A stretch of 64,000 nucleotides of DNA from Bacillus vallismortis (GTDB taxonomy: Bacteria; Bacillota; Bacilli; Bacillales; Bacillaceae). This document shows positions 9,590-20,107 of the stretch, piece by piece. The position numbers and the translations under genes are program-made. Numbering within the stretch: position 1 is the first letter of the stretch; every line of letters begins with the position of its first letter. The stretch spans positions 1,255,001 through 1,319,000 of the forward strand of contig NZ_CP160797.1 in the NCBI RefSeq assembly GCF_040784915.1. The letters are read 5' to 3'. The notes under the pieces are model-generated. The model did no database searches, was not told the origin of the DNA, and saw only the letters and a program-made list of their open reading frames with translations.

Positions 9590-10540
9590 ATGGTTACATA
9601 TATCATTCGAAGAACGCTATCTTCGATTCCTATTTTATTGGGAATTACAATTTTGTCTTTCGTTATTATGAAAGCCGCTCCAGGAGACCCGATGACGCTT
9701 ATGATGGACCCGACGATCAGCCAGGCAGACAGGGCGCAGTTTATTGAAAAATACGGCCTCAACGATCCTGAGTACGTTCAATATTTAAAATGGCTCGGCA
9801 ATATGGTTCAAGGGGATTTCGGCACGTCCATCATCAGAAAAGGGACGCCTGTTTCAGAACTGATTTTAGCACGGCTGCCCAACACACTCCTCTTGATGCT
9901 GGTGTCAACGATATTGGCGCTGATCATTTCCATCCCATTCGGAGTCATTTCTGCAAAAAAACCTTATTCGAAGCTGGACTACGGTATTACGTTTACTTCA
10001 TTTATCGGTTTGGCGATCCCGAATTTTTGGTTCGGACTGATTTTAATTATGGTGTTTGCCGTGAATCTCGGCTGGTTCCCGACCGGGGGAGTTGCAACGC
10101 TTAATGCGGATTTTAGTTATGTAGACCGGATTCATCATTTGCTTTTACCCGCTTTTGTGCTGGCGACAGCTGATATGGCAGGCTTAACGAGGTATACAAG
10201 ATCCAATATGATCGATGTTTTAAACCAAGACTATATCCGGACTGCCAGATCAAAAGGTTTCAAAGAGAATCGAGTATTGTTTAAGCATGGCTTGCGGAAT
10301 GCGCTATTGCCTGTTATTACGATCTTCGGTTTAATGATTCCCTCCTTTATCGGCGGAGCGGTTGTCGTAGAGCAGATTTTCACTTGGCCGGGGCTAGGAA
10401 AGCTGTTTGTCGATTCGGCATTCCAGCGCGATTATCCGGTTATCATGGCAATGACTGTGATCTCGGCGGTTCTTGTCGTTGTCGGAAACCTCATTGCAGA
10501 CATCCTTTACGCGATTGTTGATCCGCGGATCGAATATTAA
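9590..10540 (+). CDS. appB: AppB, oligopeptide ABC transporter permease
   Basis: A 316-residue membrane permease with about six hydrophobic segments. The N-terminal [12 protein letters not shown] pattern and the EAA-type cytoplasmic loop (T-A-R-S-K-G-F ... H-G-L-R-N-A-L-L-P) contact the ATPases. The ATG at 9590 follows GAAGGGGACAAGAAT; an upstream in-frame codon at 9497 overlaps appA and lacks a better site. It pairs with AppC to form the channel. Confidence 0.93.
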   Translation: MVTYIIRRTLSSIPILLGITILSFVIMKAAPGDPMTLMMDPTISQADRAQFIEKYGLNDPEYVQYLKWLGNMVQGDFGTSIIRKGTPVSELILARLPNTLLLMLVSTILALIISIPFGVISAKKPYSKLDYGITFTSFIGLAIPNFWFGLILIMVFAVNLGWFPTGGVATLNADFSYVDRIHHLLLPAFVLATADMAGLTRYTRSNMIDVLNQDYIRTARSKGFKENRVLFKHGLRNALLPVITIFGLMIPSFIGGAVVVEQIFTWPGLGKLFVDSAFQRDYPVIMAMTVISAVLVVVGNLIADILYAIVDPRIEY

Positions 10541-10556
10541 AAGGAGGGAAACAGAG

Positions 10557-11468
10557 ATGTCAGAGCTGCAAACAACTCCCTCGCCGGAGATCAGGCTGAA
10601 AGAAAATATTTCGAAAAAACCAGAGACGATGACCAAGATTTTCTGGGAAAAATTCTCGAAAAACAAACTGGCCATTCTAGGTGCCGTCATTCTGTTTATC
10701 ATTATTATGTCGGCTGTTTTCGCTCCTTTAATTGCGCCTTATCCCCAAGAGCAGCAAAGCCTGCTTGATAAATATAAGGCGCCGGGCCTTGAACATCTGA
10801 TGGGAACAGATAAATTCGGCCGAGATATTTTCAGCCGAATCTTGTATGGGGCGCGTGTCTCTTTATTGGTTGGTTTTGCGTCAGTAGTCGGTTCGATTTT
10901 GATCGGAACGGTTTTAGGGGCGTTAGCGGGATATTTCAGAGGAATAGTCGATGCTGTCATTATGCGTCTGGTCGACATTGTATTATCCATTCCTGATATC
11001 TTCTTGCTGATCACGCTAGTTACCATCTTCAAGCCCGGTGTGGACAAACTGATTTTAATTTTCTGTCTCACCGGCTGGACAACAACGGCACGATTGGTAA
11101 GAGGAGAGTTTCTATCGCTTCGTTCAAGGGAATACGTTCTGGCTGCTAAAACAATCGGAACGAAGACGCACAAAATTATCTTTTCACATATTCTCCCCAA
11201 TGCGTTAGGACCGATTATTGTGTCAGCAACATTAAAGGTAGGTTCAGTTATTCTCGCTGAGTCAGCGCTGAGCTACTTAGGCTTCGGGATTCAGCCGCCA
11301 ATCGCAAGCTGGGGAAATATGCTTCAAGACGCACAAAATTTCACAGTGATGATTCAGGCATGGTGGTACCCATTATTTCCCGGGCTATTTATTTTAATGA
11401 CCGTTTTATGCTTCAACTTTGTCGGTGATGGCCTGCGAGATGCATTGGATCCAAAAAATATTAAATAA
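10557..11468 (+). CDS. appC: AppC, oligopeptide ABC transporter permease
   Basis: A 303-residue permease of the OppC type. It has an N-terminal cytoplasmic tail, a first membrane helix near residue 40, the periplasm-facing motif [12 protein letters not shown], and an EAA loop (A-A-K-T-I-G-T ... H-I-L-P-N-A-L-G-P). The ATG at 10557 has AAAGGAGGGAA just upstream; the frame extends further but into appB. It is the last gene of the operon. Confidence 0.93.
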   Translation: MSELQTTPSPEIRLKENISKKPETMTKIFWEKFSKNKLAILGAVILFIIIMSAVFAPLIAPYPQEQQSLLDKYKAPGLEHLMGTDKFGRDIFSRILYGARVSLLVGFASVVGSILIGTVLGALAGYFRGIVDAVIMRLVDIVLSIPDIFLLITLVTIFKPGVDKLILIFCLTGWTTTARLVRGEFLSLRSREYVLAAKTIGTKTHKIIFSHILPNALGPIIVSATLKVGSVILAESALSYLGFGIQPPIASWGNMLQDAQNFTVMIQAWWYPLFPGLFILMTVLCFNFVGDGLRDALDPKNIK

Positions 11469-11512
11469 AAATGAAAACAATATTTGTTACAAAATGTAAC
11501 GGAAATAGAAGA

Positions 11513-11562
11513 AAAGCAGGTCTCTTTTTGTCAGAAAATCTACAAAGAGATCTGCTTTTTGT
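11513..11562 (+). terminator. Terminator of the app operon
   Basis: An inverted repeat AAGCAGGTCTCTTT ... AAAGAGATCTGCTT with one G:T mismatch is followed by a short T-run, 45 bases after appC. Confidence 0.75.
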
Positions 11563-11673
11563 GATTCTGATATTAACCCAGCGATTCCAGATTTCCTCAA
11601 CTTCTTTGGAATAATTTCTCTGTCCCTTGCCTATACTGTGGACAACAGTTTTTATAAAAGTGAGGGGTTAGAG

Positions 11674-12426
11674 ATGTTATTTCTTCATGATGTGTGGGTC
11701 AATTGGTTTGAAGGGGAAGAAAATGGCTACAATGTTTGCCACTTTCACGAATGGCGCAAGGAAGATACGGTTGAGCTTTTGGATCAGGTGCCGCTGTTAA
11801 GGGTGCCGTCGGTACTGTTTCATTACATAGAAAACGATTTATCTGAGCTTCCTAAAGATTTACTTGAAGATATACATCAGAAATCGTACATTCGGAAAAA
11901 TCATGAGCGGACAAAGCTTGAGTATTGTTTTGTCGTAACAGACGGAATCGGCATTTTGGCTGTTGACACAATCGGCTACACGATCCCTGTCAGAAAAAGC
12001 CGTCTGATCCCAAGGCAGGAGCAGCTCGTTTATGAAATGGTAAAAGATGTAGAGCCTGAAACATATGAATTTGAGCCAAAGAAGCTCGAATCCTCCAAAG
12101 AATATCATATTTTATCATTAGCACCAGAGCACGTCAGAGGGCTGACAAGAAAAGAACGGCAAATCAAGCAGTTGATGTTTATGGCGCTGGACCAATTAAA
12201 AGGGCTGGAAAACCGCGCTGAAATCGGCTACTGGTACACAGAATGGAACCCGCATATGTATGAACAAATCAAACGGATGAGCTTTGAAGAGATTTGGGAC
12301 ATGCTGTATAACGAAACAATTGAAGGCTGGTCGGACAAGCATTTAGCTTTTTGCGAAAACCTGATAAAAGGACAGCCTTTTTTCGAAAAGCTATGGGAAA
12401 TGGAAAACGAATCAAAGGTAAACTGA
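11674..12426 (+). CDS. yjbA: YjbA, UPF0736 family protein
   Basis: A 250-residue protein ([11 protein letters not shown] at the start) of a family restricted to Bacillus-type Firmicutes with no known function. The ATG at 11674 is chosen because GAGGGGTT lies at the right distance; a GTG at 11638 is in frame but has no site. It is acidic and soluble, with no signal peptide. It lies between app and trpS, as in B. subtilis. Confidence 0.85.
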   Translation: MLFLHDVWVNWFEGEENGYNVCHFHEWRKEDTVELLDQVPLLRVPSVLFHYIENDLSELPKDLLEDIHQKSYIRKNHERTKLEYCFVVTDGIGILAVDTIGYTIPVRKSRLIPRQEQLVYEMVKDVEPETYEFEPKKLESSKEYHILSLAPEHVRGLTRKERQIKQLMFMALDQLKGLENRAEIGYWYTEWNPHMYEQIKRMSFEEIWDMLYNETIEGWSDKHLAFCENLIKGQPFFEKLWEMENESKVN

Positions 12427-12437
12427 AAAAAACTGCT

Positions 12438-12662
12438 CATTGCCAAGAGTGGTTCAGCGTGTCGACAAACCCTCGCATTCGTTGTCAGGCCTGCGCGTCG
12501 GTGCTCACGAATTCCTACATTCGCTGTGCTCCGATGCTCGCCCTTCCTAGACTTCAAGGGTTTTCAATCACGCTGAAAAGACGACAAAGTCCTAAAACGA
12601 AAACCGTTTTAGGACTTTGTCTACAATCTGAAAAACCGCTCTTTGCCAAGAGCGGTTTTTTG
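12438..12662. repeat. Highly structured intergenic element between yjbA and trpS
   Basis: About 220 bases without a gene contain nested inverted repeats. TTCAGCGTG (12453) pairs with CACGCTGAA (12569) and AAACCCT (12467) pairs with AGGGTTT (12557), enclosing some 90 GC-rich bases. A 17-bp perfect hairpin starts at 12583 (GACAAAGTCCTAAAACG) and a terminator hairpin follows at 12631. A direct repeat GCTC(A/T)TTGCCAAGAG flanks the whole. It resembles the dispersed roughly 190-bp intergenic element described in the B. subtilis genome paper; identity with that element is my recollection and needs a search. Confidence 0.55.
12631..12662. terminator. Bidirectional terminator between yjbA and trpS
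   Basis: AAAAACCGCTCTT-TGCC-AAGAGCGGTTTTTT is symmetric, with T-runs on both strands. It can end trpS on the minus strand and yjbA-element transcripts on the plus strand. Confidence 0.85.
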
Positions 12663-12664
12663 AA

Positions 12665-13945
<1,281 letters not shown>

Positions 13946-14400
13946 TTATAAATCAATTATAACCAATTGTCATCATGAAAAAACATTCTTTTCCCAGTAA
14001 CATGGTAATGATATAAAAATCATGGACGCGCCGGCAAATCCCTAAATGATAACTGCTATCAGCGTGAAAACAGCTAGATATTATATGTAAAAAGCAATAT
14101 GGGAAGAAAAATGATTAAATAGTTTTTAATCAATTTATGCTTTAAATGGTAGAAGGATATTATGTTCGTGGAAGAAAAACTAACGAAGTTCAAATATTTT
14201 AAATTGATAAAATAATATTGCAATAAATTATTTGTTTCATTATAATGAACTTGTTCACTCTATTGTTACAGCTTTTTTACAAAAATAATCAGAAAAGACG
14301 GAACAGAATAAAAGTTATGGAAACACAGGTTCATTTGTCTGATATTTCTGAGGATTTAGCCGTAATGAGCTGAAAAAATTATATTAGGGGGTTTGCGAAT
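13946..14400. other. AT-rich intergenic region upstream of oppA
   Basis: About 450 bases without a convincing gene lie between the divergent trpS and oppA. Apart from the trpS promoter and the opp promoter listed separately, I see only AT-rich sequence and scattered short repeats. The opp leader from the predicted start point to the oppA ATG is roughly 150 bases. Confidence 0.6.
14218..14246 (+). promoter_or_regulatory. Candidate sigma-A promoter of the opp operon
   Basis: TTGCAA at 14218 and TATAAT at 14241 are separated by exactly 17 bases, about 155 bases before oppA. This is the clearest hexamer pair in the gap. Confidence 0.55.
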
Positions 14401-16038
14401 ATGAAAAAACGTTGGTCGATTGTCACGTTGATGCTCATTTTCACTCTCGTGCTGAGCGCTTGCGGCTTTGGCGGCAGCGGATCAAACGGTGAAGGAAAAA
14501 AGGACAGTAAAGGAAAGACGACACTTAACATTAATATTAAAACTGAGCCGTTCTCCTTACATCCGGGATTGGCAAATGATTCAGTATCAGGCGGTGTCAT
14601 CCGTCAGACTTTTGAAGGATTGACACGCATCAATGCAGAAGGAGAGCCTGAAGAAGGCATGGCTTCTAAAATTGAAACGAGCAAAGATGGAAAGACATAT
14701 ACGTTCACTATTCGTGATGGCGTGAAATGGTCTAATGGTGACCCTGTAACAGCACAAGATTTTGAATATGCTTGGAAATGGGCGCTTAATCCTAATAACG
14801 AATCACAATATGCTTACCAGCTTTACTACATAAAAGGTGCTGAAGCGGCGAATACCGGCAAAGGCAGTCTTGATGATGTGGCAGTAAAAGCTGTAAATGA
14901 CAAAACGCTGAAGGTTGAATTAAATAACCCAACTCCATATTTCACTGAATTAACGGCGTTCTATACGTATATGCCGATCAACAAGAAAATTGCAGAGAAA
15001 AATGATAAGTGGAACACAAATGCCGGAGAAAATTATGTTTCAAACGGGCCGTTCAAAATGACGGCATGGAAACACAGCGGATCTATTACTCTTGAGAAAA
15101 ATGACCAGTATTGGGAACAAGACAAAGTCAAACTGAAGAAAATTAAAATGGTTATGATCAACAATAACAATACAGAACTGAAAAAATTCCAAGCTGGTGA
15201 ACTTGATTGGGCTGGTTTGCCGCTCGGACAGCTTCCGACTGAATCGCTCCCTACTTTGAAAAAAGATGGTTCTTTACATGTTGAGCCGATGGCAGGTGTG
15301 TATTGGTACAAATTCAATACTGAAGCGAAGCCGTTAGACAACGTCAATATCCGTAAAGCATTATCTTATGCGATTAACCGCCAATCAATTGTTAAAAACA
15401 TTACACAAGGTGAACAAATCCCGGCAATGGCTGCGGTGCCGCCGACAATGAAGGGGTTTGAAGATAACAAAGAAGGCTACTTCAAAGACAACGATGTCAA
15501 AACGGCAAAAGAATACCTTGAAAAAGGCCTGAAAGAAATGGGCTTAAGCAAGGCATCTGACCTGCCGAAAATCAAATTGTCTTATAACACTGATGACGCG
15601 CATGCGAAAATCGCTCAAGCCGTACAAGAAATGTGGAAGAAAGATTTAGGCGTGAATGTTGAGCTTGATAACTCAGAATGGAATGTATATATTGATAAGC
15701 TTCATACCCAAGATTATCAAATCGGCCGTATGGGCTGGCTCGGCGACTTCAATGATCCTATTAACTTCCTTGAATTGTTCCGTGACAAAGACGGAGGCAA
15801 TAACGATACTGGCTGGGAAAATCCAGAATTCAAAAAGCTTCTGAATCAGTCACAAACTGAAACAGATCCAACAAAACGTGCAGAGCTGCTGAAAAAAGCA
15901 GAAGGTATTTTCATTGATGAAATGCCGGTTGCGCCAGTTTATTTTTATACGATTCCTTGGGTGCAAGACGAAAATCTGAAAGGAACCATCCTTACTGGAA
16001 CCGGAGAAATTTATTTCAGAAACGCGTACTTTCAATAA
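14401..16038 (+). CDS. oppA: OppA, oligopeptide-binding lipoprotein
   Basis: A 545-residue SBP_bac_5 binding protein. The signal peptide ends in lipobox L-S-A-C near residue 21. Family features include S-N-G-P-F-K-M near residue 220 and the motif R-K-A-L-S-Y-A-I-N-R near residue 320. It delivers oligopeptides, including signalling peptides such as Phr pentapeptides and CSF in B. subtilis, to OppBC, linking it to sporulation and competence. AGGGGG precedes the ATG. The first gene of oppABCDF (spo0K). Confidence 0.96.
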   Translation: MKKRWSIVTLMLIFTLVLSACGFGGSGSNGEGKKDSKGKTTLNINIKTEPFSLHPGLANDSVSGGVIRQTFEGLTRINAEGEPEEGMASKIETSKDGKTYTFTIRDGVKWSNGDPVTAQDFEYAWKWALNPNNESQYAYQLYYIKGAEAANTGKGSLDDVAVKAVNDKTLKVELNNPTPYFTELTAFYTYMPINKKIAEKNDKWNTNAGENYVSNGPFKMTAWKHSGSITLEKNDQYWEQDKVKLKKIKMVMINNNNTELKKFQAGELDWAGLPLGQLPTESLPTLKKDGSLHVEPMAGVYWYKFNTEAKPLDNVNIRKALSYAINRQSIVKNITQGEQIPAMAAVPPTMKGFEDNKEGYFKDNDVKTAKEYLEKGLKEMGLSKASDLPKIKLSYNTDDAHAKIAQAVQEMWKKDLGVNVELDNSEWNVYIDKLHTQDYQIGRMGWLGDFNDPINFLELFRDKDGGNNDTGWENPEFKKLLNQSQTETDPTKRAELLKKAEGIFIDEMPVAPVYFYTIPWVQDENLKGTILTGTGEIYFRNAYFQ

Positions 16039-16145
16039 GTCTTATTTGTGAAAACAATAACCTCAAGGTATATGGGGACCTATTTCCCATATACCTTTCT
16101 TACTGAAAGAGTATAAAAATGTAAAAACCATGGAGGTGTTCCCCC

Positions 16146-17081
16146 TTGCTAAAATATATCGGAAGACGCTTAGTCTATATGATTATCACATTATTTGTGA
16201 TTGTAACTGTGACATTCTTCTTAATGCAGGCAGCACCGGGCGGGCCATTTTCAGGTGAGAAAAAGCTTCCGCCTGAAATTGAAGCAAACTTAAATGCGCA
16301 TTACGGTTTGGACAAGCCGCTGTTTGTACAATACGCCAGTTATTTGAAATCAGTTGCAATGTGGGATTTCGGACCGTCATTTAAATATAAAGGTCAGAGT
16401 GTTAACGACCTGATCAGTTCAGGTTTCCCCGTTTCATTCACTCTCGGAGCAGAGGCTATTCTCCTCGCTTTAGCGTTTGGTGTATTGTTTGGGGTCATAG
16501 CAGCTCTTTACCATAATAAGTGGCAGGATTATACCGTCGCGATTTTAACGATATTCGGTATCTCAGTTCCGAGCTTTATCATGGCGGCTGTTCTGCAATA
16601 TGTGTTCTCCATGAAGCTTGATCTGTTTCCTGTTGCGGGCTGGGAGTCCTGGGCATACACCTTTTTGCCTTCAATCGCACTTGCTTCCATGCCGATGGCG
16701 TTTATTGCCAGACTTTCCCGTTCAAGCATGATTGAAGTGTTAAACAGTGATTATATTCGCACAGCGAAAGCAAAAGGGCTGTCCCGTCCAGCAGTTACAG
16801 TGCGGCACGCCATCCGAAACGCGCTTTTGCCAGTCGTTACATACATGGGCCCGATGGCCGCGCAGGTCTTAACGGGGAGCTTTATTATTGAAACGATTTT
16901 TGGGATCCCAGGGCTGGGGTCACACTTCGTAAACAGTATTACAAACCGCGATTATACAGTCATTATGGGTGTAACGGTATTCTTCAGTGTCATCTTGCTA
17001 TTGTGTGTATTAATTGTGGATGTGCTATACGGCATTATTGATCCAAGAATCAAGCTTTCCAAAGCAAAGAAAGGAGCCTAG
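16146..17081 (+). CDS. oppB: OppB, oligopeptide ABC transporter permease
   Basis: A 311-residue permease with about six membrane helices. It opens with the typical [11 protein letters not shown] pattern and carries the ATPase-contact loop T-A-K-A-K-G-L ... H-A-I-R-N-A-L-L-P. The start is a TTG at 16146, supported by GGAGGTG 8 to 10 bases upstream. A gap of about 107 bases after oppA contains no strong terminator, and oppC follows after 3 bases. Confidence 0.95.
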   Translation: MLKYIGRRLVYMIITLFVIVTVTFFLMQAAPGGPFSGEKKLPPEIEANLNAHYGLDKPLFVQYASYLKSVAMWDFGPSFKYKGQSVNDLISSGFPVSFTLGAEAILLALAFGVLFGVIAALYHNKWQDYTVAILTIFGISVPSFIMAAVLQYVFSMKLDLFPVAGWESWAYTFLPSIALASMPMAFIARLSRSSMIEVLNSDYIRTAKAKGLSRPAVTVRHAIRNALLPVVTYMGPMAAQVLTGSFIIETIFGIPGLGSHFVNSITNRDYTVIMGVTVFFSVILLLCVLIVDVLYGIIDPRIKLSKAKKGA

Positions 17082-17084
17082 GCC

Positions 17085-18002
17085 ATGCAAAACATTCCGA
17101 AAAACCTGTTTGAACCAGCCGCAGCGAATGCCGGCGATGCAGAAAAAATCAGTAAAAAGAGCCTTTCCCTCTGGAAAGATGCGATGCTTCGCTTCCGCAG
17201 CAATAAGCTTGCAATGGTCGGGCTTATCATTATTGTTCTCATTATCCTTATGGCGATTTTTGCGCCGCTGTTCTCAAAGTATGATTATTCGACTACTAAT
17301 CTCTTAAATGCGGATAAGCCGCCTTCAAAAGACCATTGGTTCGGAACAGATGACCTTGGACGGGACATTTTCGTCCGTACATGGGTAGGTGCGCGAATCT
17401 CGATCTTTATCGGTGTAGCGGCCGCTGTTCTTGATTTGCTGATCGGCGTGATTTGGGGAAGCATTTCAGGCTTCCGCGGAGGCAGAACGGATGAAATTAT
17501 GATGCGTATCGCCGATATCCTTTGGGCAGTTCCTTCATTATTAATGGTCATCTTACTGATGGTTGTTCTGCCGAAAGGGCTGTTAACCATTATTATTGCC
17601 ATGACCATTACGGGCTGGATTAATATGGCCAGAATCGTACGCGGTCAAGTGCTCCAGCTGAAAAATCAGGAGTATGTGCTTGCTTCACAGACACTCGGCG
17701 CAAAAACATCCCGTCTGCTGTTTAAACATATCGTGCCAAACGCGATGGGTTCCATTTTGGTTACGATGACATTGACAGTTCCGACTGCGATTTTTACAGA
17801 AGCCTTTTTAAGCTATTTGGGACTTGGTGTTCCGGCTCCGCTGGCAAGCTGGGGAACGATGGCTTCTGACGGATTGCCTGCATTGACCTATTATCCGTGG
17901 CGTTTATTCTTCCCTGCCGGTTTCATCTGCATTACGATGTTTGGCTTTAACGTGGTCGGCGACGGATTAAGAGACGCATTGGATCCTAAGTTACGTAAAT
18001 AA
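17085..18002 (+). CDS. oppC: OppC, oligopeptide ABC transporter permease
   Basis: A 305-residue OppC-type permease. After a cytoplasmic tail the first helix is near residue 45, followed by the G-T-D-D-L-G-R-D-I-F motif and, later, the EAA loop (A-S-Q-T-L-G-A ... H-I-V-P-N-A-M-G). AAAGGAGCC lies just before the ATG. It forms the membrane channel with OppB. Confidence 0.95.
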   Translation: MQNIPKNLFEPAAANAGDAEKISKKSLSLWKDAMLRFRSNKLAMVGLIIIVLIILMAIFAPLFSKYDYSTTNLLNADKPPSKDHWFGTDDLGRDIFVRTWVGARISIFIGVAAAVLDLLIGVIWGSISGFRGGRTDEIMMRIADILWAVPSLLMVILLMVVLPKGLLTIIIAMTITGWINMARIVRGQVLQLKNQEYVLASQTLGAKTSRLLFKHIVPNAMGSILVTMTLTVPTAIFTEAFLSYLGLGVPAPLASWGTMASDGLPALTYYPWRLFFPAGFICITMFGFNVVGDGLRDALDPKLRK

Positions 18003-18006
18003 GGGA

Positions 18007-19083
18007 GTGATACGGGTGACACGCCTATTAGAAGTAAAAGATTTAGCGATTTCATTTAAAACATATGGCGGAGAGGTTCAGGCGATCCGCGGGGTGAATT
18101 TCCATCTGAATAAGGGAGAGACACTGGCTATCGTCGGAGAATCAGGTTCCGGAAAAAGTGTGACCTCTCAAGCGATCATGAAGCTGATTCCAATGCCTCC
18201 GGGTTATTTTAAGCGCGGTGAGATCTTGTTTGACGGAAAGGATCTGGTGCCGCTTTCCGAAAAAGAGATGCAGAATGTCCGTGGAAAAGATATCGGGATG
18301 ATATTCCAGGATCCGATGACCTCTTTAAATCCGACGATGAAAGTTGGCAAACAAATTACCGAAGTGCTGTTTAAACACGATAAGATTTCCAAGGAAGCGG
18401 CGAAAAAACGCGCAATCGAACTGCTGGAGTTAGTCGGTATCCCGATGCCGGAAAAACGGGTCAATCAATTTCCGCACGAATTTTCAGGCGGAATGAGACA
18501 GCGGGTTGTCATTGCCATGGCCCTTGCGGCGAATCCGAAGCTTCTGATCGCCGATGAGCCGACAACCGCTCTTGATGTAACGATACAAGCGCAAATTCTC
18601 GAATTGATGAAGGATTTGCAAGAGAAAATTGACACATCCATCATCTTTATCACACACGATCTTGGTGTTGTGGCCAACGTTGCTGACCGGGTCGCTGTCA
18701 TGTATGCGGGACAGATTGTAGAAACCGGTACGGTCGACGAGATTTTCTACGATCCGAGACATCCGTATACGTGGGGGCTTCTTGCATCTATGCCAACACT
18801 GGATAGTTCAGGAGAAGAACAGCTGACTGCAATCCCGGGCACGCCGCCTGATTTAACAAACCCTCCAAAAGGAGATGCTTTTGCGCTGCGGAGCTCTTAC
18901 GCGATGAAAATCGATTTTGAACAGGAGCCGCCAATGTTTAAGGTGTCCGATACTCATTATGTCAAATCTTGGCTGCTTCATCCCGACGCGCCAAAGGTAG
19001 AGCCGCCTGAAGCGGTAAAAGCGAAAATGCGTAAGCTGGCAAATACGTATGAAAAACCTGTCTTAGTGAGAGAAGGTGAATAA
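18007..19083 (+). CDS. oppD: OppD, oligopeptide ABC transporter ATP-binding protein
   Basis: A 358-residue ATPase with Walker A G-E-S-G-S-G-K-S, signature F-S-G-G-M-R-Q-R, Walker B L-L-I-A-D-E-P-T and H-loop I-T-H-D. The start is taken at GTG 18007 to match the usual length, but GTG 18016 has better spacing from AAGGGAG and may be the true start. The C-terminal region has P-P-K-G-D-A-F-A-L-R-S in place of the cysteine motif seen in AppD, so the metal-binding cysteines are missing. Confidence 0.93.
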   Translation: MIRVTRLLEVKDLAISFKTYGGEVQAIRGVNFHLNKGETLAIVGESGSGKSVTSQAIMKLIPMPPGYFKRGEILFDGKDLVPLSEKEMQNVRGKDIGMIFQDPMTSLNPTMKVGKQITEVLFKHDKISKEAAKKRAIELLELVGIPMPEKRVNQFPHEFSGGMRQRVVIAMALAANPKLLIADEPTTALDVTIQAQILELMKDLQEKIDTSIIFITHDLGVVANVADRVAVMYAGQIVETGTVDEIFYDPRHPYTWGLLASMPTLDSSGEEQLTAIPGTPPDLTNPPKGDAFALRSSYAMKIDFEQEPPMFKVSDTHYVKSWLLHPDAPKVEPPEAVKAKMRKLANTYEKPVLVREGE

Positions 19084-19084
19084 A

Positions 19085-20002
19085 TTGACTGAGAAACTAT
19101 TAGAAATCAATCATTTAAAACAGCACTTTGTCACGCCAAAAGGAACGGTTAAGGCTGTAGACGATTTGTCATTTGATATCTATAAAGGTGAAACGTTAGG
19201 GCTGGTTGGTGAATCTGGCTGCGGTAAATCGACAACAGGCCGAAGTATTATCCGGCTGTACGAGGCAACCGATGGCGAGGTGCTGTTTAATGGCGAAAAT
19301 GTGCACGGGAAAAAATCACGGAAAAAGCTGCTGGAATTCAACCGCAAAATGCAGATGATTTTCCAAGACCCATATGCATCCCTGAATCCGAGAATGACAG
19401 TTGCTGATATTATTGCTGAAGGCCTCGATATTCATAAGCTGGCGAAAACGAAAAAAGAGCGGATGGAGCGGGTTCACGAGCTCTTGGAAACAGTCGGATT
19501 AAACAAGGAGCACGCAAACCGCTACCCTCATGAATTTTCCGGCGGCCAGCGCCAAAGAATCGGGATTGCCAGAGCTCTTGCCGTTGATCCGGAATTTATT
19601 ATCGCGGATGAGCCGATTTCTGCTTTGGATGTATCCATTCAGGCGCAGGTCGTGAATTTAATGAAAGAACTGCAAAAAGAAAAAGGGCTCACATATCTGT
19701 TTATTGCCCACGATTTATCGATGGTCAAATACATCAGCGACCGCATCGGAGTGATGTATTTCGGCAAACTTGTTGAGCTTGCGCCGGCAGATGAGCTTTA
19801 TGAAAATCCGCTTCACCCATATACAAAGTCATTGCTTTCGGCGATTCCGCTTCCCGATCCGGATTACGAGAGAAATCGCGCCCGCCAGAAATACGATCCG
19901 TCTGTCCATCAATTAAAAGATGGGGAAACGATGGAATTCCGTGAAGTTAAACCGGGACATTTTGTGATGTGCACGGAAGCGGAATTTAAAACGTATTCAT
20001 GA
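19085..20002 (+). CDS. oppF: OppF, oligopeptide ABC transporter ATP-binding protein
   Basis: A 305-residue ATPase with Walker A G-E-S-G-C-G-K-S, signature F-S-G-G-Q-R-Q-R, Walker B I-I-A-D-E-P-I and H-loop I-A-H-D. The TTG at 19085 has AAGGTG six bases upstream and gives the usual length; a GTG at 19076 overlapping oppD is the alternative. OppF ends the operon and, with OppD, supplies the energy for peptide uptake. It is followed by a terminator. Confidence 0.93.
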   Translation: MTEKLLEINHLKQHFVTPKGTVKAVDDLSFDIYKGETLGLVGESGCGKSTTGRSIIRLYEATDGEVLFNGENVHGKKSRKKLLEFNRKMQMIFQDPYASLNPRMTVADIIAEGLDIHKLAKTKKERMERVHELLETVGLNKEHANRYPHEFSGGQRQRIGIARALAVDPEFIIADEPISALDVSIQAQVVNLMKELQKEKGLTYLFIAHDLSMVKYISDRIGVMYFGKLVELAPADELYENPLHPYTKSLLSAIPLPDPDYERNRARQKYDPSVHQLKDGETMEFREVKPGHFVMCTEAEFKTYS

Positions 20003-20008
20003 TTCATC

Positions 20009-20042
20009 AATCCTTCAAGAGAAATCTCTTGAAGGATTTTTT
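20009..20042 (+). terminator. Terminator of the opp operon
   Basis: AATCCTTCAAGAG-AAAT-CTCTTGAAGGATT followed by a T-run lies just after oppF. The stem is about 13 bp and perfect. Confidence 0.9.
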
Positions 20043-20107
20043 GCGCAATCATAGAAAGTGAGAATCATAACATTTACAATTAGAGGAAAAAGCGGAGGCG
20101 AAATACG

